Source: Myxococcales bacterium
Lineage (GTDB): Bacteria; Myxococcota_A; Polyangia; Palsa-1104
Assembly: GCA_028287105.1 (NCBI GenBank)
Contig: JAQBQH010000200.1
Location: 1-32,506 of the forward strand
Direction: 5' to 3'
Length of the DNA stretch: 32,506 nucleotides
Part shown: positions 1 to 6,642 of the stretch, piece by piece
How the letters are laid out: every line of letters begins with the position of its first letter
Numbering within the stretch: position 1 is the first letter of the stretch
Translations under genes and position numbers: made by a program
The notes under the pieces: model-generated
Seen by the model: only the letters and a program-made list of their open reading frames with translations
What the model was told of the DNA's origin: nothing
Databases searched by the model: none

Positions 1-108
1 GCCGCCGCCGCCCGCGCCGGCTCCGCCGCCACCCGCCCCGCCGCCGGCCGACGAGCAGCCGACGAACAGGACGGTCGCAAACAGCAGCGCAGCTCGGGCG
101 TAACTCAC
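1..108 (-). CDS. Truncated lipoprotein, N-terminal part only
   Basis: A reading frame with a GTG start at 108 runs off the left edge after 36 codons. It begins with a typical lipoprotein signal: Tyr/Arg n-region, a hydrophobic ALLFATVLF core and the lipobox VGC, followed by two serines and a run almost entirely of Gly and Ala. A Gly-rich tether directly after the lipidated Cys is common in outer-membrane lipoproteins. The mature domain lies outside the window, so function cannot be given. There is no Shine-Dalgarno ahead of the GTG. A CGTGTTAGCAC stretch seven bases upstream weakly resembles the promoter-like element seen before other genes here. The short length and low-complexity tail keep confidence moderate. 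Confidence 0.5.
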   Translation of the reverse strand, partial: MSYARAALLFATVLFVGCSSAGGGAGGGGAGAGGGG

Positions 109-145
109 GTCAGAGGTGCTAACACGCGCGCCTCCGGAAAGTCAA

Positions 146-177
146 ACGGCCGGGCCCCCGCGAAGGGACCCGGCCGT
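146..177 (-). terminator. Hairpin terminator downstream of the 201-1211 lipoprotein gene
   Basis: Positions 146-158 and 165-177 form a 13-position stem with a single mismatch (ACGGCCGGG pairs with CCCGGCCGT at its base) and a six-base loop. It starts 24 bases past the stop codon at 201. On the minus strand the stem is followed by TTTGACTTTCC, a short broken T-run, so it reads as a rho-independent terminator with a weak tail. Confidence 0.55.
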
Positions 178-200
178 CGTCAATTCGGGAGCGTGTCGGC

Positions 201-1211
201 TTAGAACTTCGCGCCGACCATCGTGAAGGACAGACCGATGGAGAGCGAATCCTTCATCGTGTTGTCCTTGTTCGGCTTGTACCCGCCAGCCGCGTCGAAC
301 ATCTGAACGTCCGGCGCCAGCACGTTCTGGATCAGGCCGGCCGTCGAGACTTCGCAGATGTCGATCTTGCCGTCGTTCTTGACCGCGCAGGAGCCGTCGC
401 CGATGGGGGCCGCCGGGTTCTTGCAGGTGCCCGTGGCACAGGCCGCATCGGCCTTGCCGCCGTTGTCGAAGATCGAGAGGATCTGCGCATCGGCCGACGT
501 CTGCGGATTGTCGCTCTTGACCTTGTTGGTCAAGAGCGTCGCGACGTTCGGGATGATCGAGTTCTGGACGTCCTCGTTCTTGATGGCGCCGTTGAGCTGG
601 CCGCCCGTGATCTTGCCGTCGGCGCCGCGCGTGAACTGCAGGTGCGCGCCGTTGACCTTGAGCGTGACCGCCTCGGCGCCCGCGACGAGCGGGAGCTTGA
701 TGACGACCGTGACCGGCTTGGTGGTCGTGGCCGGCGACGACGACGAGAACTTGCCCGCCTTGATCGGTCCGTTGAAGGTGCCGCCCTGCTGGGCGCTGTC
801 GACGGTGAACTGGCCCATGCCGCTGGTGTAGTCGGGCATCTTCTGCGACTGGCCGACCTGCAAGGAGGCGGTCGCGCAGGCGTCGCTCTGGAAGGTGGCG
901 TCCGAGGAGGTCTCGTTCATCAGGACGATGAGCGTGCCGTCGGTGACGGCGGTGTTGACGCCGTCCTGGACGTGGAGCATCTGGCCTTCGAGGGCGCCAA
1001 TGATGTTGCCGAGCTGGTTGTCGACGCGTCCGTCGCCGTTGAGGTCGATCGCGTAGTCCTGCCGCTGCTGCGGCACCATGACGGAGCTGGTCACGTACTT
1101 GGAGCTGCTACCGCCCGCAGACGCGGTACAGTCTCCGCCGTCAGAGGTTCCTCCACAGGCAGCGAAGGTCAGTGGGAAGAGCGAAACCAGGCTAATGATG
1201 GTGCGCTTCAT
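201..1211 (-). CDS. Secreted lipoprotein with a calcium-loop-like motif
   Basis: This 336-residue protein starts with Lys/Arg, a hydrophobic core and FAAC at residues 17-20, a plausible though not perfect lipobox. A Gly/Ser/Asp-rich tether follows. Residues 56-64 read DLNGDGRVD, the DxNxDGxxD pattern of EF-hand or dockerin calcium loops, followed by DNQLGNI, a context I recall from myxobacterial lipoproteins. The rest is probably beta-rich, with paired cysteines near residues 257-292. The start is well supported: AAGGGG sits seven bases ahead of the ATG. I do not recognise a named family. A surface-anchored protein of unknown role is the safest reading. It is transcribed away from the gene at 1295. 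Confidence 0.8.
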   Translation of the reverse strand: MKRTIISLVSLFPLTFAACGGTSDGGDCTASAGGSSSKYVTSSVMVPQQRQDYAIDLNGDGRVDNQLGNIIGALEGQMLHVQDGVNTAVTDGTLIVLMNETSSDATFQSDACATASLQVGQSQKMPDYTSGMGQFTVDSAQQGGTFNGPIKAGKFSSSSPATTTKPVTVVIKLPLVAGAEAVTLKVNGAHLQFTRGADGKITGGQLNGAIKNEDVQNSIIPNVATLLTNKVKSDNPQTSADAQILSIFDNGGKADAACATGTCKNPAAPIGDGSCAVKNDGKIDICEVSTAGLIQNVLAPDVQMFDAAGGYKPNKDNTMKDSLSIGLSFTMVGAKF

Positions 1212-1241
1212 GGTAACCCCTTAGGTTCCGGTTGAGGGGTG

Positions 1242-1250
1242 GTTATATCA
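1242..1250 (-). promoter_or_regulatory. Extended -10 promoter for the 201-1211 lipoprotein
   Basis: On the minus strand the bases read TGA-TATAAC, an extended -10 element about 30 bases ahead of the ATG. This leaves room for a leader that carries the AAGGGG ribosome site. No good -35 is seen at 17 bases, as is common for extended -10 promoters. Confidence 0.45.
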
Positions 1251-1253
1251 GAG

Positions 1254-1282
1254 TTGAGAGTAGAGACTCCAGCGTTTAGACT
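1254..1282 (+). promoter_or_regulatory. Sigma-70-type promoter for the gene at 1295
   Basis: TTGAGA (1254-1259) and TAGACT (1277-1282) are separated by exactly 17 bases and match the consensus at 5/6 and 4/6 positions. Transcription would begin near 1289-1290, only about five bases ahead of the ATG. That agrees with the lack of a Shine-Dalgarno there. Confidence 0.5.
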
Positions 1283-1294
1283 CAAAATTCTCTG

Positions 1295-2869
1295 ATGCCA
1301 TCGGACGGGTTCACCTGGTCGGGTTCGCTCGACGAAACCGATATTCAGTCGCTCTACGCGGCGTGCCAGTCTTTGCGTTTCTCGGGCAAGCTGGAGCTTC
1401 GCGACGGCGCCATTCGCGCCGAGGTCACCTTCGTCGGTGGCGAGCCGATCGAGATCGACGGCGGCGACACGCAGCGCATCGCGTTGTGGAACCGCGGCAA
1501 TTTCCGCGCGGTGCAGAGCATCCCCAACCTCGCGGGCGAGCTCACGGGCCAGCGCCACATGGAGGGGTCGCTCGCGATCACCAAGGCGTCGCAGCTGTGG
1601 GCGTGGGTCTCGGAGTACCGACTGACTTGCGAAATCGACCTCGAGCGGCCCGGGTCGCGCGCGGTGGTGTCGTTCTCCAACGGCCACGCCGAATCGGCGC
1701 AGGTCAACGGCGCGCCCGAGCTGGCGGCGCTGGCGCGCGTGTCGTCGTGGACCGACGGGACCTTCCGCGTGCGCTTGAAGCCGCTGTTCCTCGACGGCAT
1801 CATTCACGCGCCGCCGCCGATGCCGGAGAGCGCGTCACCGTCGGGGCGGCAGTTCGACGTGTCGCGATCGATCCCGATGGACTTGAAGCTGCGCGAGCAG
1901 CAGAAGCTGCAGGGCGCGAGCTTCGGGCCGCCCAAGCCCGTGCCACCGACGCCGCCGCTGGGCGAGCTGGCGATGGGCGGGATGTCGTCGGGACCGTCAC
2001 GGCCGCACGAGGAGCGGACGTCGGAGACGCGACCGCTGCCGCCGCCCGAGTTCGCGCGCGAAGCGGCGAAGGGTTCGTCGTCCAAGCGCAGCCCCTTCGA
2101 TCCGATGGAGCTGTCCAAGCCGTACCCGCGCCACGACGAGACCGGGGCGGTGCGCCCGCGCTCGAGCATGCCGTGGCTGCTGTCGCTGACCGGCATCTTG
2201 ATCGCCGGCGCGTTCGGTGCGCTCTACTATTATCATCTGCCGCCCTTCTCGCCGCCGCCGAAGCCGGTGGAGGCGCCGACGGGCGAGACGGTCAAGCCGA
2301 GCGGTGAGGCGGCGCTCCCGTCGGGCGGAGCGGTCAAGCCGAGTGGCGAGGCGGTCAAGCCGAGCGGCGAAGCGGTCAGGCCGTCGGGGCAGACCGTCAA
2401 GCCGAGCGGCGAAGCGGTCAAGCCGAGCGGCGAAGCGGTCAAGCCGACTGGCGAAGCGGTCAAGCCGAGCGGCGAAGCGGTCAGGCCGTCGGGACAGACC
2501 GTCAAGCCGTCTGGCGTCACGCAGAAGCCGGAGCCGAAGGAGAAGCCGACCGACAAGCTCGTCGCCCGCGGGCGGCTCCTCCTCATCGAGGGGCACTCCC
2601 ACACGGCGCTCGAGCAATTCCGCCGCGCCTCGAAGATGGCGCCGAAGGACGCGTCACTCAAAGTCTACGAAGCGCAGGCCGCCGGCAAGCTGGGCAAGGC
2701 CCAGATCCTCCTCGACGGCAAAGGCAGCCTCGTCGTCGACGGGCACAAGTTCAGCGCGCCAGCCAAGGTGAAGCTGATGGCGGGACCGCACCTGGTCGAT
2801 GCGGGCGACGGCGAAAACGAGGTCACGCTCAAGCGTGGCGAGAAGCGGCATATCCGGGTCAAGAAGTGA
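1295..2869 (+). CDS. DUF4388-type membrane protein with heptad-repeat linker and PEGA-like C-terminus
   Basis: This is a 524-residue modular protein. Residues 1-170 look like two DUF4388 (PATAN-like) units: each has a SGxLxL...G...F.GG/NG pattern ending in a GxF segment. DUF4388 domains are typical of myxobacterial signalling proteins. Residues 171-290 are Pro/Ser-rich. A single membrane helix lies at about 293-313 (WLLSLTGILIAGAFGALYYY). Residues 331-407 are eleven heptads of the EAVKPSG type. Residues 420-460 look like one TPR hairpin, and the end (about 470-524) resembles a PEGA-type beta domain. The likely layout is a cytoplasmic sensor or partner domain, a wall-spanning Pro-rich stalk and a periplasmic head. 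The stop codon overlaps the next gene's GTG. Exact function unknown. Confidence 0.8.
   Translation: MPSDGFTWSGSLDETDIQSLYAACQSLRFSGKLELRDGAIRAEVTFVGGEPIEIDGGDTQRIALWNRGNFRAVQSIPNLAGELTGQRHMEGSLAITKASQLWAWVSEYRLTCEIDLERPGSRAVVSFSNGHAESAQVNGAPELAALARVSSWTDGTFRVRLKPLFLDGIIHAPPPMPESASPSGRQFDVSRSIPMDLKLREQQKLQGASFGPPKPVPPTPPLGELAMGGMSSGPSRPHEERTSETRPLPPPEFAREAAKGSSSKRSPFDPMELSKPYPRHDETGAVRPRSSMPWLLSLTGILIAGAFGALYYYHLPPFSPPPKPVEAPTGETVKPSGEAALPSGGAVKPSGEAVKPSGEAVRPSGQTVKPSGEAVKPSGEAVKPTGEAVKPSGEAVRPSGQTVKPSGVTQKPEPKEKPTDKLVARGRLLLIEGHSHTALEQFRRASKMAPKDASLKVYEAQAAGKLGKAQILLDGKGSLVVDGHKFSAPAKVKLMAGPHLVDAGDGENEVTLKRGEKRHIRVKK
2285..2515 (+). repeat. Eleven in-frame 21-bp repeats coding for heptapeptides
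   Basis: The coding sequence carries eleven consecutive 21-bp units, each encoding a variant of EAVKPSG. The order shows a larger duplication: the three-unit block EAVKPSG, EAVRPSG, QTVKPSG appears twice, with two units between. Repeats of this sort expand and contract by slippage or recombination, so linker length may vary between strains. Confidence 0.9.
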
Positions 2870-3039
2870 TCGGCGCGCTGCTCGCGGTGGGCGGCGCGGC
2901 GGGTGCGGGTTGGGCGTTGCGCGCGGCAAGCTCGCGGCGGCGCCCGCTCGACGTCGTGGCGGCGCTCCTGGCGCCGCTGTTCGTGATCGGTTTCATCGTC
3001 GGTGTGGTGACGCTGTTCGTACCGCGCTTCTTGCACTAG
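2866..3039 (+). CDS. Small 57-residue two-helix membrane protein
   Basis: A GTG at 2866 overlaps the upstream stop (GTGA), giving 57 codons that end in TAG at 3039. The product has two hydrophobic segments: residues about 2-18 (Gly/Ala-rich, IGALLAVGGAAGAGWAL) and about 30-53 (VVAALLAPLFVIGFIVGVVTLFV), separated by an Arg-rich ASSRRRPLD turn. This predicts a helical hairpin with a cytoplasmic basic loop. Codon third positions are G/C-rich like the neighbouring genes, which supports real coding. The start overlap suggests translational coupling to the DUF4388 protein, so it may be a partner or a membrane modulator of it. Family unknown. It is short enough that gene callers often drop it. Confidence 0.6.
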   Translation: MIGALLAVGGAAGAGWALRAASSRRRPLDVVAALLAPLFVIGFIVGVVTLFVPRFLH

Positions 3040-4772
3040 CGGTCGCGCTCGTCACGCTCGCGGCGGGGCGCGTCGAGGCGGCGGTGACCTACCGCGTCTC
3101 GCTCGACGAGCGCGCGCTGCATCGCGCCACCGTCGAGATGACCGTGACCGGCGCGCCCGCGTCGCTGGAGCTGTGGATGCCGGCCTGGACGCCCGGCGCC
3201 TACGAGCTGCGCAGCTGGGGCCGCAACGTCACGCCGCTCGACGCCAGCGACGGCAATGGCCGACCGTTGCGTTTTGCACGAACCGACGCGAGCCACTTCC
3301 GTGTCGACGGCGGCGCCGGCGGCATCGTCAAGCTGCGCTACCGCGTCTACGCCGCCCAGCTCACCGACGACGGCTCCCACATCGATGGCGGGCACGCGCT
3401 CTTGAACGGCAGCTCGCTCTTCCTCGCCGTCCACGGCCAGGAGCTCGGGCTGCACGAGGTGCGCGTCCTCTTGCCGCCGGGCTGGCGCGCCGCGACGGCG
3501 CTCGAAGAGGACGCCGGCGGCTGGCAGACCACGAGCTTCGAGGCGCTCATCGACGCGCCCATCGAATGCGGCCGCTTTGCCGACGCCACCGCGCACGCGG
3601 CCGGCCGCACCTATCGCATCGCGGTCGACGGCGCGGCCGCCGTTCCGCAGCGGTTCGTCGACGACGTGGCCAAGCTCGCCGACGCCGAAGCGCATCTGGC
3701 CGGCGCTCCGCCCTATCGGCGCTACGTCGTCCTGATCCACCTCTCCGACGAGATCGGCCGCGTCGCGGCGCTGGAGCACGCAGCCTCGACGTCGATCCTG
3801 GTGCCGCGCCGCTCCCTCACCGACGCCGACGCCTACGACGAGCTGGTCTACGTCGTCGCGCACGAGCTGTTCCACGCATGGAACGCGCGGCGCCTTCGGC
3901 CCGCCGAGCTCATCCCCTACGATCTCCTCCACGTGCAGCCGTCGCGCGCGCTCTGGATCACCGAGGGGCTGACCGAATATTTCGCGCATCGCGCGATGCT
4001 GCGCAGCGGTCGCTGGACGCGCGCCACCTACCTCGCGCACGTCGGCGACGAGGCGCAGCGCGCCGTGATCGCGTCGCGACACGGCGGCTCCGTCGAGGAC
4101 GCGGCGGCGGCGACCTGGCAGCCGCCCGACGACGCCGAAGAAGATCTGGACGCCTACTACGCGCGCGGCCACCTCGTGGCGCTGGCGGTCGATGCCGCGA
4201 TCCATGTCGCCACCGACGGCAGCCACGGCCTGGCCGAGGTGCTGCGCGCGCAGCTGGGCGCCGCCGATGCCGCCGGCGGCGTCCTGCCCGTCGACACCGA
4301 TCGACTGGCGCGCGCCATCGACACCGTCGCACCGGGCGTCGGCGCGAAATTGATCGCCTGGGCCCGCACCAGCGACGAGACGACGCTGCTGTCCGACTCG
4401 CTGTCCGCCATCGGCCTCAAGCTCGACGTGGCCATCGCGCCGCCGCGCACCGTCGCCGGCTTCGCCGCCGAGAGGGAGGGCGCTCTCTTGCGCGTCAGCG
4501 CCATCGCCGACGGCGGGCCGGCGAGCCTGGCCGGCCTCAAGCCGGGCGACAAGATCACCCACTTCGACGGCGCGCTGCCGCCGCCGCGCTGGCCCGAGCT
4601 GATCGTCAAGAAGCCGGCCGGCGCCACCCTGACGCTGACAGTGCTGCGCGGCGCGCGCCCGCTCGAGCTGCACCTGACGCTCGCCGCCGAGCGCGACGTC
4701 GTCTGCAAGCTCGTGCCGACGCCGGCGACGCCGGCGGTCACGAAGCTGCGCGATGCGTTTCTGACGCCCTGA
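2910..4772 (+). CDS. M61-family metallopeptidase with C-terminal PDZ domain (glycyl aminopeptidase type)
   Basis: The protein has a beta-rich N-terminal domain, then the gluzincin zinc site HELFH (codons at 3861-3875). The third ligand is probably the Glu of WITEGLTEYF about 30 residues on, the arrangement of M61 glycyl aminopeptidases (COG3975). A PDZ domain follows, with GPASLAGLKPGDKI as its carboxylate-loop region. A good Sec signal (ALLALAVALVTLAAGRVEA, cleavage before AVTYR) precedes the mature part, yet no ATG/GTG/TTG lies close before it. The options are TTG 2910 (used here), ATG 2799, or GTG 3084, which has GAGG upstream but would remove the signal. The extent upstream of 3084 is therefore uncertain, while the peptidase assignment is firm. 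It would be a periplasmic peptidase if the signal is translated. Confidence 0.8.
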   Translation: MGVARGKLAAAPARRRGGAPGAAVRDRFHRRCGDAVRTALLALAVALVTLAAGRVEAAVTYRVSLDERALHRATVEMTVTGAPASLELWMPAWTPGAYELRSWGRNVTPLDASDGNGRPLRFARTDASHFRVDGGAGGIVKLRYRVYAAQLTDDGSHIDGGHALLNGSSLFLAVHGQELGLHEVRVLLPPGWRAATALEEDAGGWQTTSFEALIDAPIECGRFADATAHAAGRTYRIAVDGAAAVPQRFVDDVAKLADAEAHLAGAPPYRRYVVLIHLSDEIGRVAALEHAASTSILVPRRSLTDADAYDELVYVVAHELFHAWNARRLRPAELIPYDLLHVQPSRALWITEGLTEYFAHRAMLRSGRWTRATYLAHVGDEAQRAVIASRHGGSVEDAAAATWQPPDDAEEDLDAYYARGHLVALAVDAAIHVATDGSHGLAEVLRAQLGAADAAGGVLPVDTDRLARAIDTVAPGVGAKLIAWARTSDETTLLSDSLSAIGLKLDVAIAPPRTVAGFAAEREGALLRVSAIADGGPASLAGLKPGDKITHFDGALPPPRWPELIVKKPAGATLTLTVLRGARPLELHLTLAAERDVVCKLVPTPATPAVTKLRDAFLTP

Positions 4773-4783
4773 GCGACGGGCGA

Positions 4784-4799
4784 GACCGCCGAGGCGGTC
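4784..4799. terminator. Short hairpin between convergent genes
   Basis: GACCGC-CGAG-GCGGTC forms a six-base-pair stem with a CGAG tetraloop between the stop codons of the M61 gene (4772) and the aminotransferase gene (4809). There is no T-run on either side, so a terminator role is plausible from position but weak. Confidence 0.35.
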
Positions 4800-4808
4800 G
4801 GGGCGGAG

Positions 4809-5756
4809 CTATACGAACGTCAGCCACTCGGGATGCGCCGGCTTCTCCGTGCCGGCGCGGCCCTTGACCGCTTCGAAGTAGGCGTCCTGCAGCTTGCGCG
4901 TGATCGGCCCGCACTCGCCAGCGCCGATCTTGCGGTCGTCGATCTCGCGCACCGGCGTCAGCTCCGCCGCGGTGCCGGTGAAGAAGACCTCGTCGGCGAG
5001 ATAGAGCTCGTCGCGCGCGAAGGTGCTCTCCTCGACGGTGAAGCCCATCTCGCGCGCCAACGTGATGACGGTCTCGCGCGTGATGCCCTCGAGGATCGCC
5101 GACGACAAGGGCGGCGTCTTCAGCTTGCCCTTGCGCACGAGGAAGATGTTCTCGCCCGAGGCCTCGGCCACCTGGCCGATGCTGTCGAGGAGGATGGCCT
5201 CGGAGTAGCCGGCCTTGAGCACCTCGCGCTTGGCGAGCACGCTGTTGACGTACTGCCCGCAGATCTTGCCCTTCGACATCGTCGAGTTGAGCGCGCCGCG
5301 CGTGAACGACGAGACCTTGGCGCGAATGCCGCGACGCAGCCCCTCTTCGCCGAGATACGCGCCCCACTCGTACACCGCGATGACGACGCGAACCGGATTC
5401 CCCGTCGAGCCGAGGCCGAGCTCACCGGCGCCGAGGAAGACGAGCGGGCGCAGATAGGCCTCGACCATCTTGTTGGCGCGCATGGTGTCGACGCACGCCT
5501 GCATCAGCTGCTCTCTGGTGAACGGCACGTCCATCATGCAGATCTGGCAGCTCTGGAACAGGCGGTTGATGTGGTCGTCGAGGCGGAAGATCGCCCCCGA
5601 CCCGTCGGGCCGCTTGTACGCGCGCACGCCCTCGAACGCGCCTACGCCGTAGTGCAGCGTGTGCGTGAGCACATGCACTTGCGCCTCGGCGAAGGGGACG
5701 AGGTGGCCGTCGACCCAAACTTTGTCGACGGCTTTCAAGGTGGAGGGCTGCGCCAT
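4809..5756 (-). CDS. ilvE: Branched-chain amino acid aminotransferase
   Basis: This 315-residue class-IV PLP aminotransferase matches IlvE in length and layout. The early HTLHYGVGAFEGVRAY segment (residues about 32-47) is the usual substrate-side loop. Lys164 in SKGKICGQYVNS aligns with the Schiff-base lysine of IlvE. SEAILLDSIGQVAEASGENIFLV and FFTGTAAELTPVREID carry the PLP phosphate-binding and C-terminal signature segments. It catalyses the last step of Val, Leu and Ile synthesis with glutamate as amino donor. It lies 65 bases beyond the coiled-coil lipoprotein gene on the same strand but has its own promoter-like element. No Shine-Dalgarno precedes the ATG, in keeping with a leaderless mRNA. 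D-amino acid aminotransferase is an alternative within the fold but fits less well. Confidence 0.93.
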   Translation of the reverse strand: MAQPSTLKAVDKVWVDGHLVPFAEAQVHVLTHTLHYGVGAFEGVRAYKRPDGSGAIFRLDDHINRLFQSCQICMMDVPFTREQLMQACVDTMRANKMVEAYLRPLVFLGAGELGLGSTGNPVRVVIAVYEWGAYLGEEGLRRGIRAKVSSFTRGALNSTMSKGKICGQYVNSVLAKREVLKAGYSEAILLDSIGQVAEASGENIFLVRKGKLKTPPLSSAILEGITRETVITLAREMGFTVEESTFARDELYLADEVFFTGTAAELTPVREIDDRKIGAGECGPITRKLQDAYFEAVKGRAGTEKPAHPEWLTFV

Positions 5757-5762
5757 CAGTCA

Positions 5763-5771
5763 GTGATAGCA
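5763..5771 (-). promoter_or_regulatory. Extended -10 element six bases ahead of the ilvE start
   Basis: On the minus strand the bases read TGC-TATCAC, then TGACTG, then the ATG at 5756. The TGCTAT core and the six-base spacing are the same as at 18887 and 21662. This predicts transcription starting at or next to the A of the start codon. Confidence 0.5.
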
Positions 5772-5821
5772 CGACTTGGCGCGCGCGAAAGTGATGGCGA
5801 TTACGTAGGCAGAGCGTGGCT

Positions 5822-6619
5822 CTACGGAGCCGGCGCGATGTTGTTTTGCGGCTGCTGCGAGTCCGGCACGGCCGGCGCCGCGGGGGTGTCATTGATGTCG
5901 CCACGTCCGTCGATGTGCTTCTGGGCCGGCAGCGGAGCCGGCGGCGGCGGCGCATGCAGATCGCGAACATCGCCGCGCGACGCCGTGTTGAACTCGCGGC
6001 GGCGGTCGTCCCACGCGGTCTTGAGCTGCGCGGTCTCGCCGTCGAGCGAGGCGACGCGGGCGCGCTGCTCGGCGAGACGCTCCTGCGCATCCTGACGCGC
6101 GGCCTCCAGCTTGCGGCCGTCGGCCTTGACGTCGCCGTCGTGGGCCGCGACGAGGCGGTACTTGGTCGTCTCCACGTCGGCCCTGGCGGCAGCCACGTTG
6201 GCCTGGGCCTCGCCGACCTTGGCCTCGCGCAGCTCGATCAGGCGGTCTGCATAGTCCATCTTGGCGCGCGCGGCGATGAGCTGGTTGCGCGCCACGTCCT
6301 CGTTGCGCGCGGCATCGCGCAGGGTCCGATCGTCGCGCGAGCTGCGCCCGAGATCGACGCCGGTGCGGGCCGCGTCGAGCCGTGACTTGGCCGCATCCAG
6401 CTCGCTGGATGCGATCTTGCGGAACTGCTTTGCCTCGTCGCGCGCAACCCGGGCCGACGCGAGGTTGGAATTGGCGACGTCGATCGAGTGCTGCGCCGTC
6501 ACGATCTGCGTGCGCTCTCCGACGGGCAGACGCGCAATGTCTCGATCCGAGACGCCGCCGCTGGTCGCGCAGCCTGCTGCCACCAATGCGCCGGTCAGTA
6601 ACCACTGTCGCAAGCTCAT
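5822..6619 (-). CDS. Coiled-coil lipoprotein
   Basis: The 265-residue product starts MSLRQWLLTGALVAAGC, a clear lipoprotein signal with an AAGC lipobox. Residues about 35-225 are Ala/Arg/Glu/Asp-rich with long heptad patterns, so an extended helical coiled coil is expected. The C-terminus is Pro-rich. The start is strongly supported by GGGAGGAG just before the ATG. It lies 23 bases after glnE, so it is probably cotranscribed. An outer-membrane-anchored periplasmic rod or tether is likely. It resembles the broad class of DUF4398-like small lipoproteins, but I cannot assign it to a named family. Confidence 0.8.
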   Translation of the reverse strand: MSLRQWLLTGALVAAGCATSGGVSDRDIARLPVGERTQIVTAQHSIDVANSNLASARVARDEAKQFRKIASSELDAAKSRLDAARTGVDLGRSSRDDRTLRDAARNEDVARNQLIAARAKMDYADRLIELREAKVGEAQANVAAARADVETTKYRLVAAHDGDVKADGRKLEAARQDAQERLAEQRARVASLDGETAQLKTAWDDRRREFNTASRGDVRDLHAPPPPAPLPAQKHIDGRGDINDTPAAPAVPDSQQPQNNIAPAP

Positions 6620-6642
6620 GAGCTCCTCCCAATGTGTGCCGC

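Noticed and set aside
2285-2515. A possible CRISPR array or satellite
   Set aside because: The 21-bp units are contiguous, in frame and code for heptapeptides. There are no spacers.
2233-2661. A repetitive plausible-looking frame on the minus strand (GLTASPL-type repeats)
   Set aside because: It is the complement of the EAVKPSG repeat array, and a repeat stays open in several frames.
3036-4673. A 545-codon minus-strand frame opposite the M61 peptidase
   Set aside because: The M61 zinc site and PDZ domain fix the plus strand as coding. The opposite frame is Gly/Arg/Asp-rich shadow.
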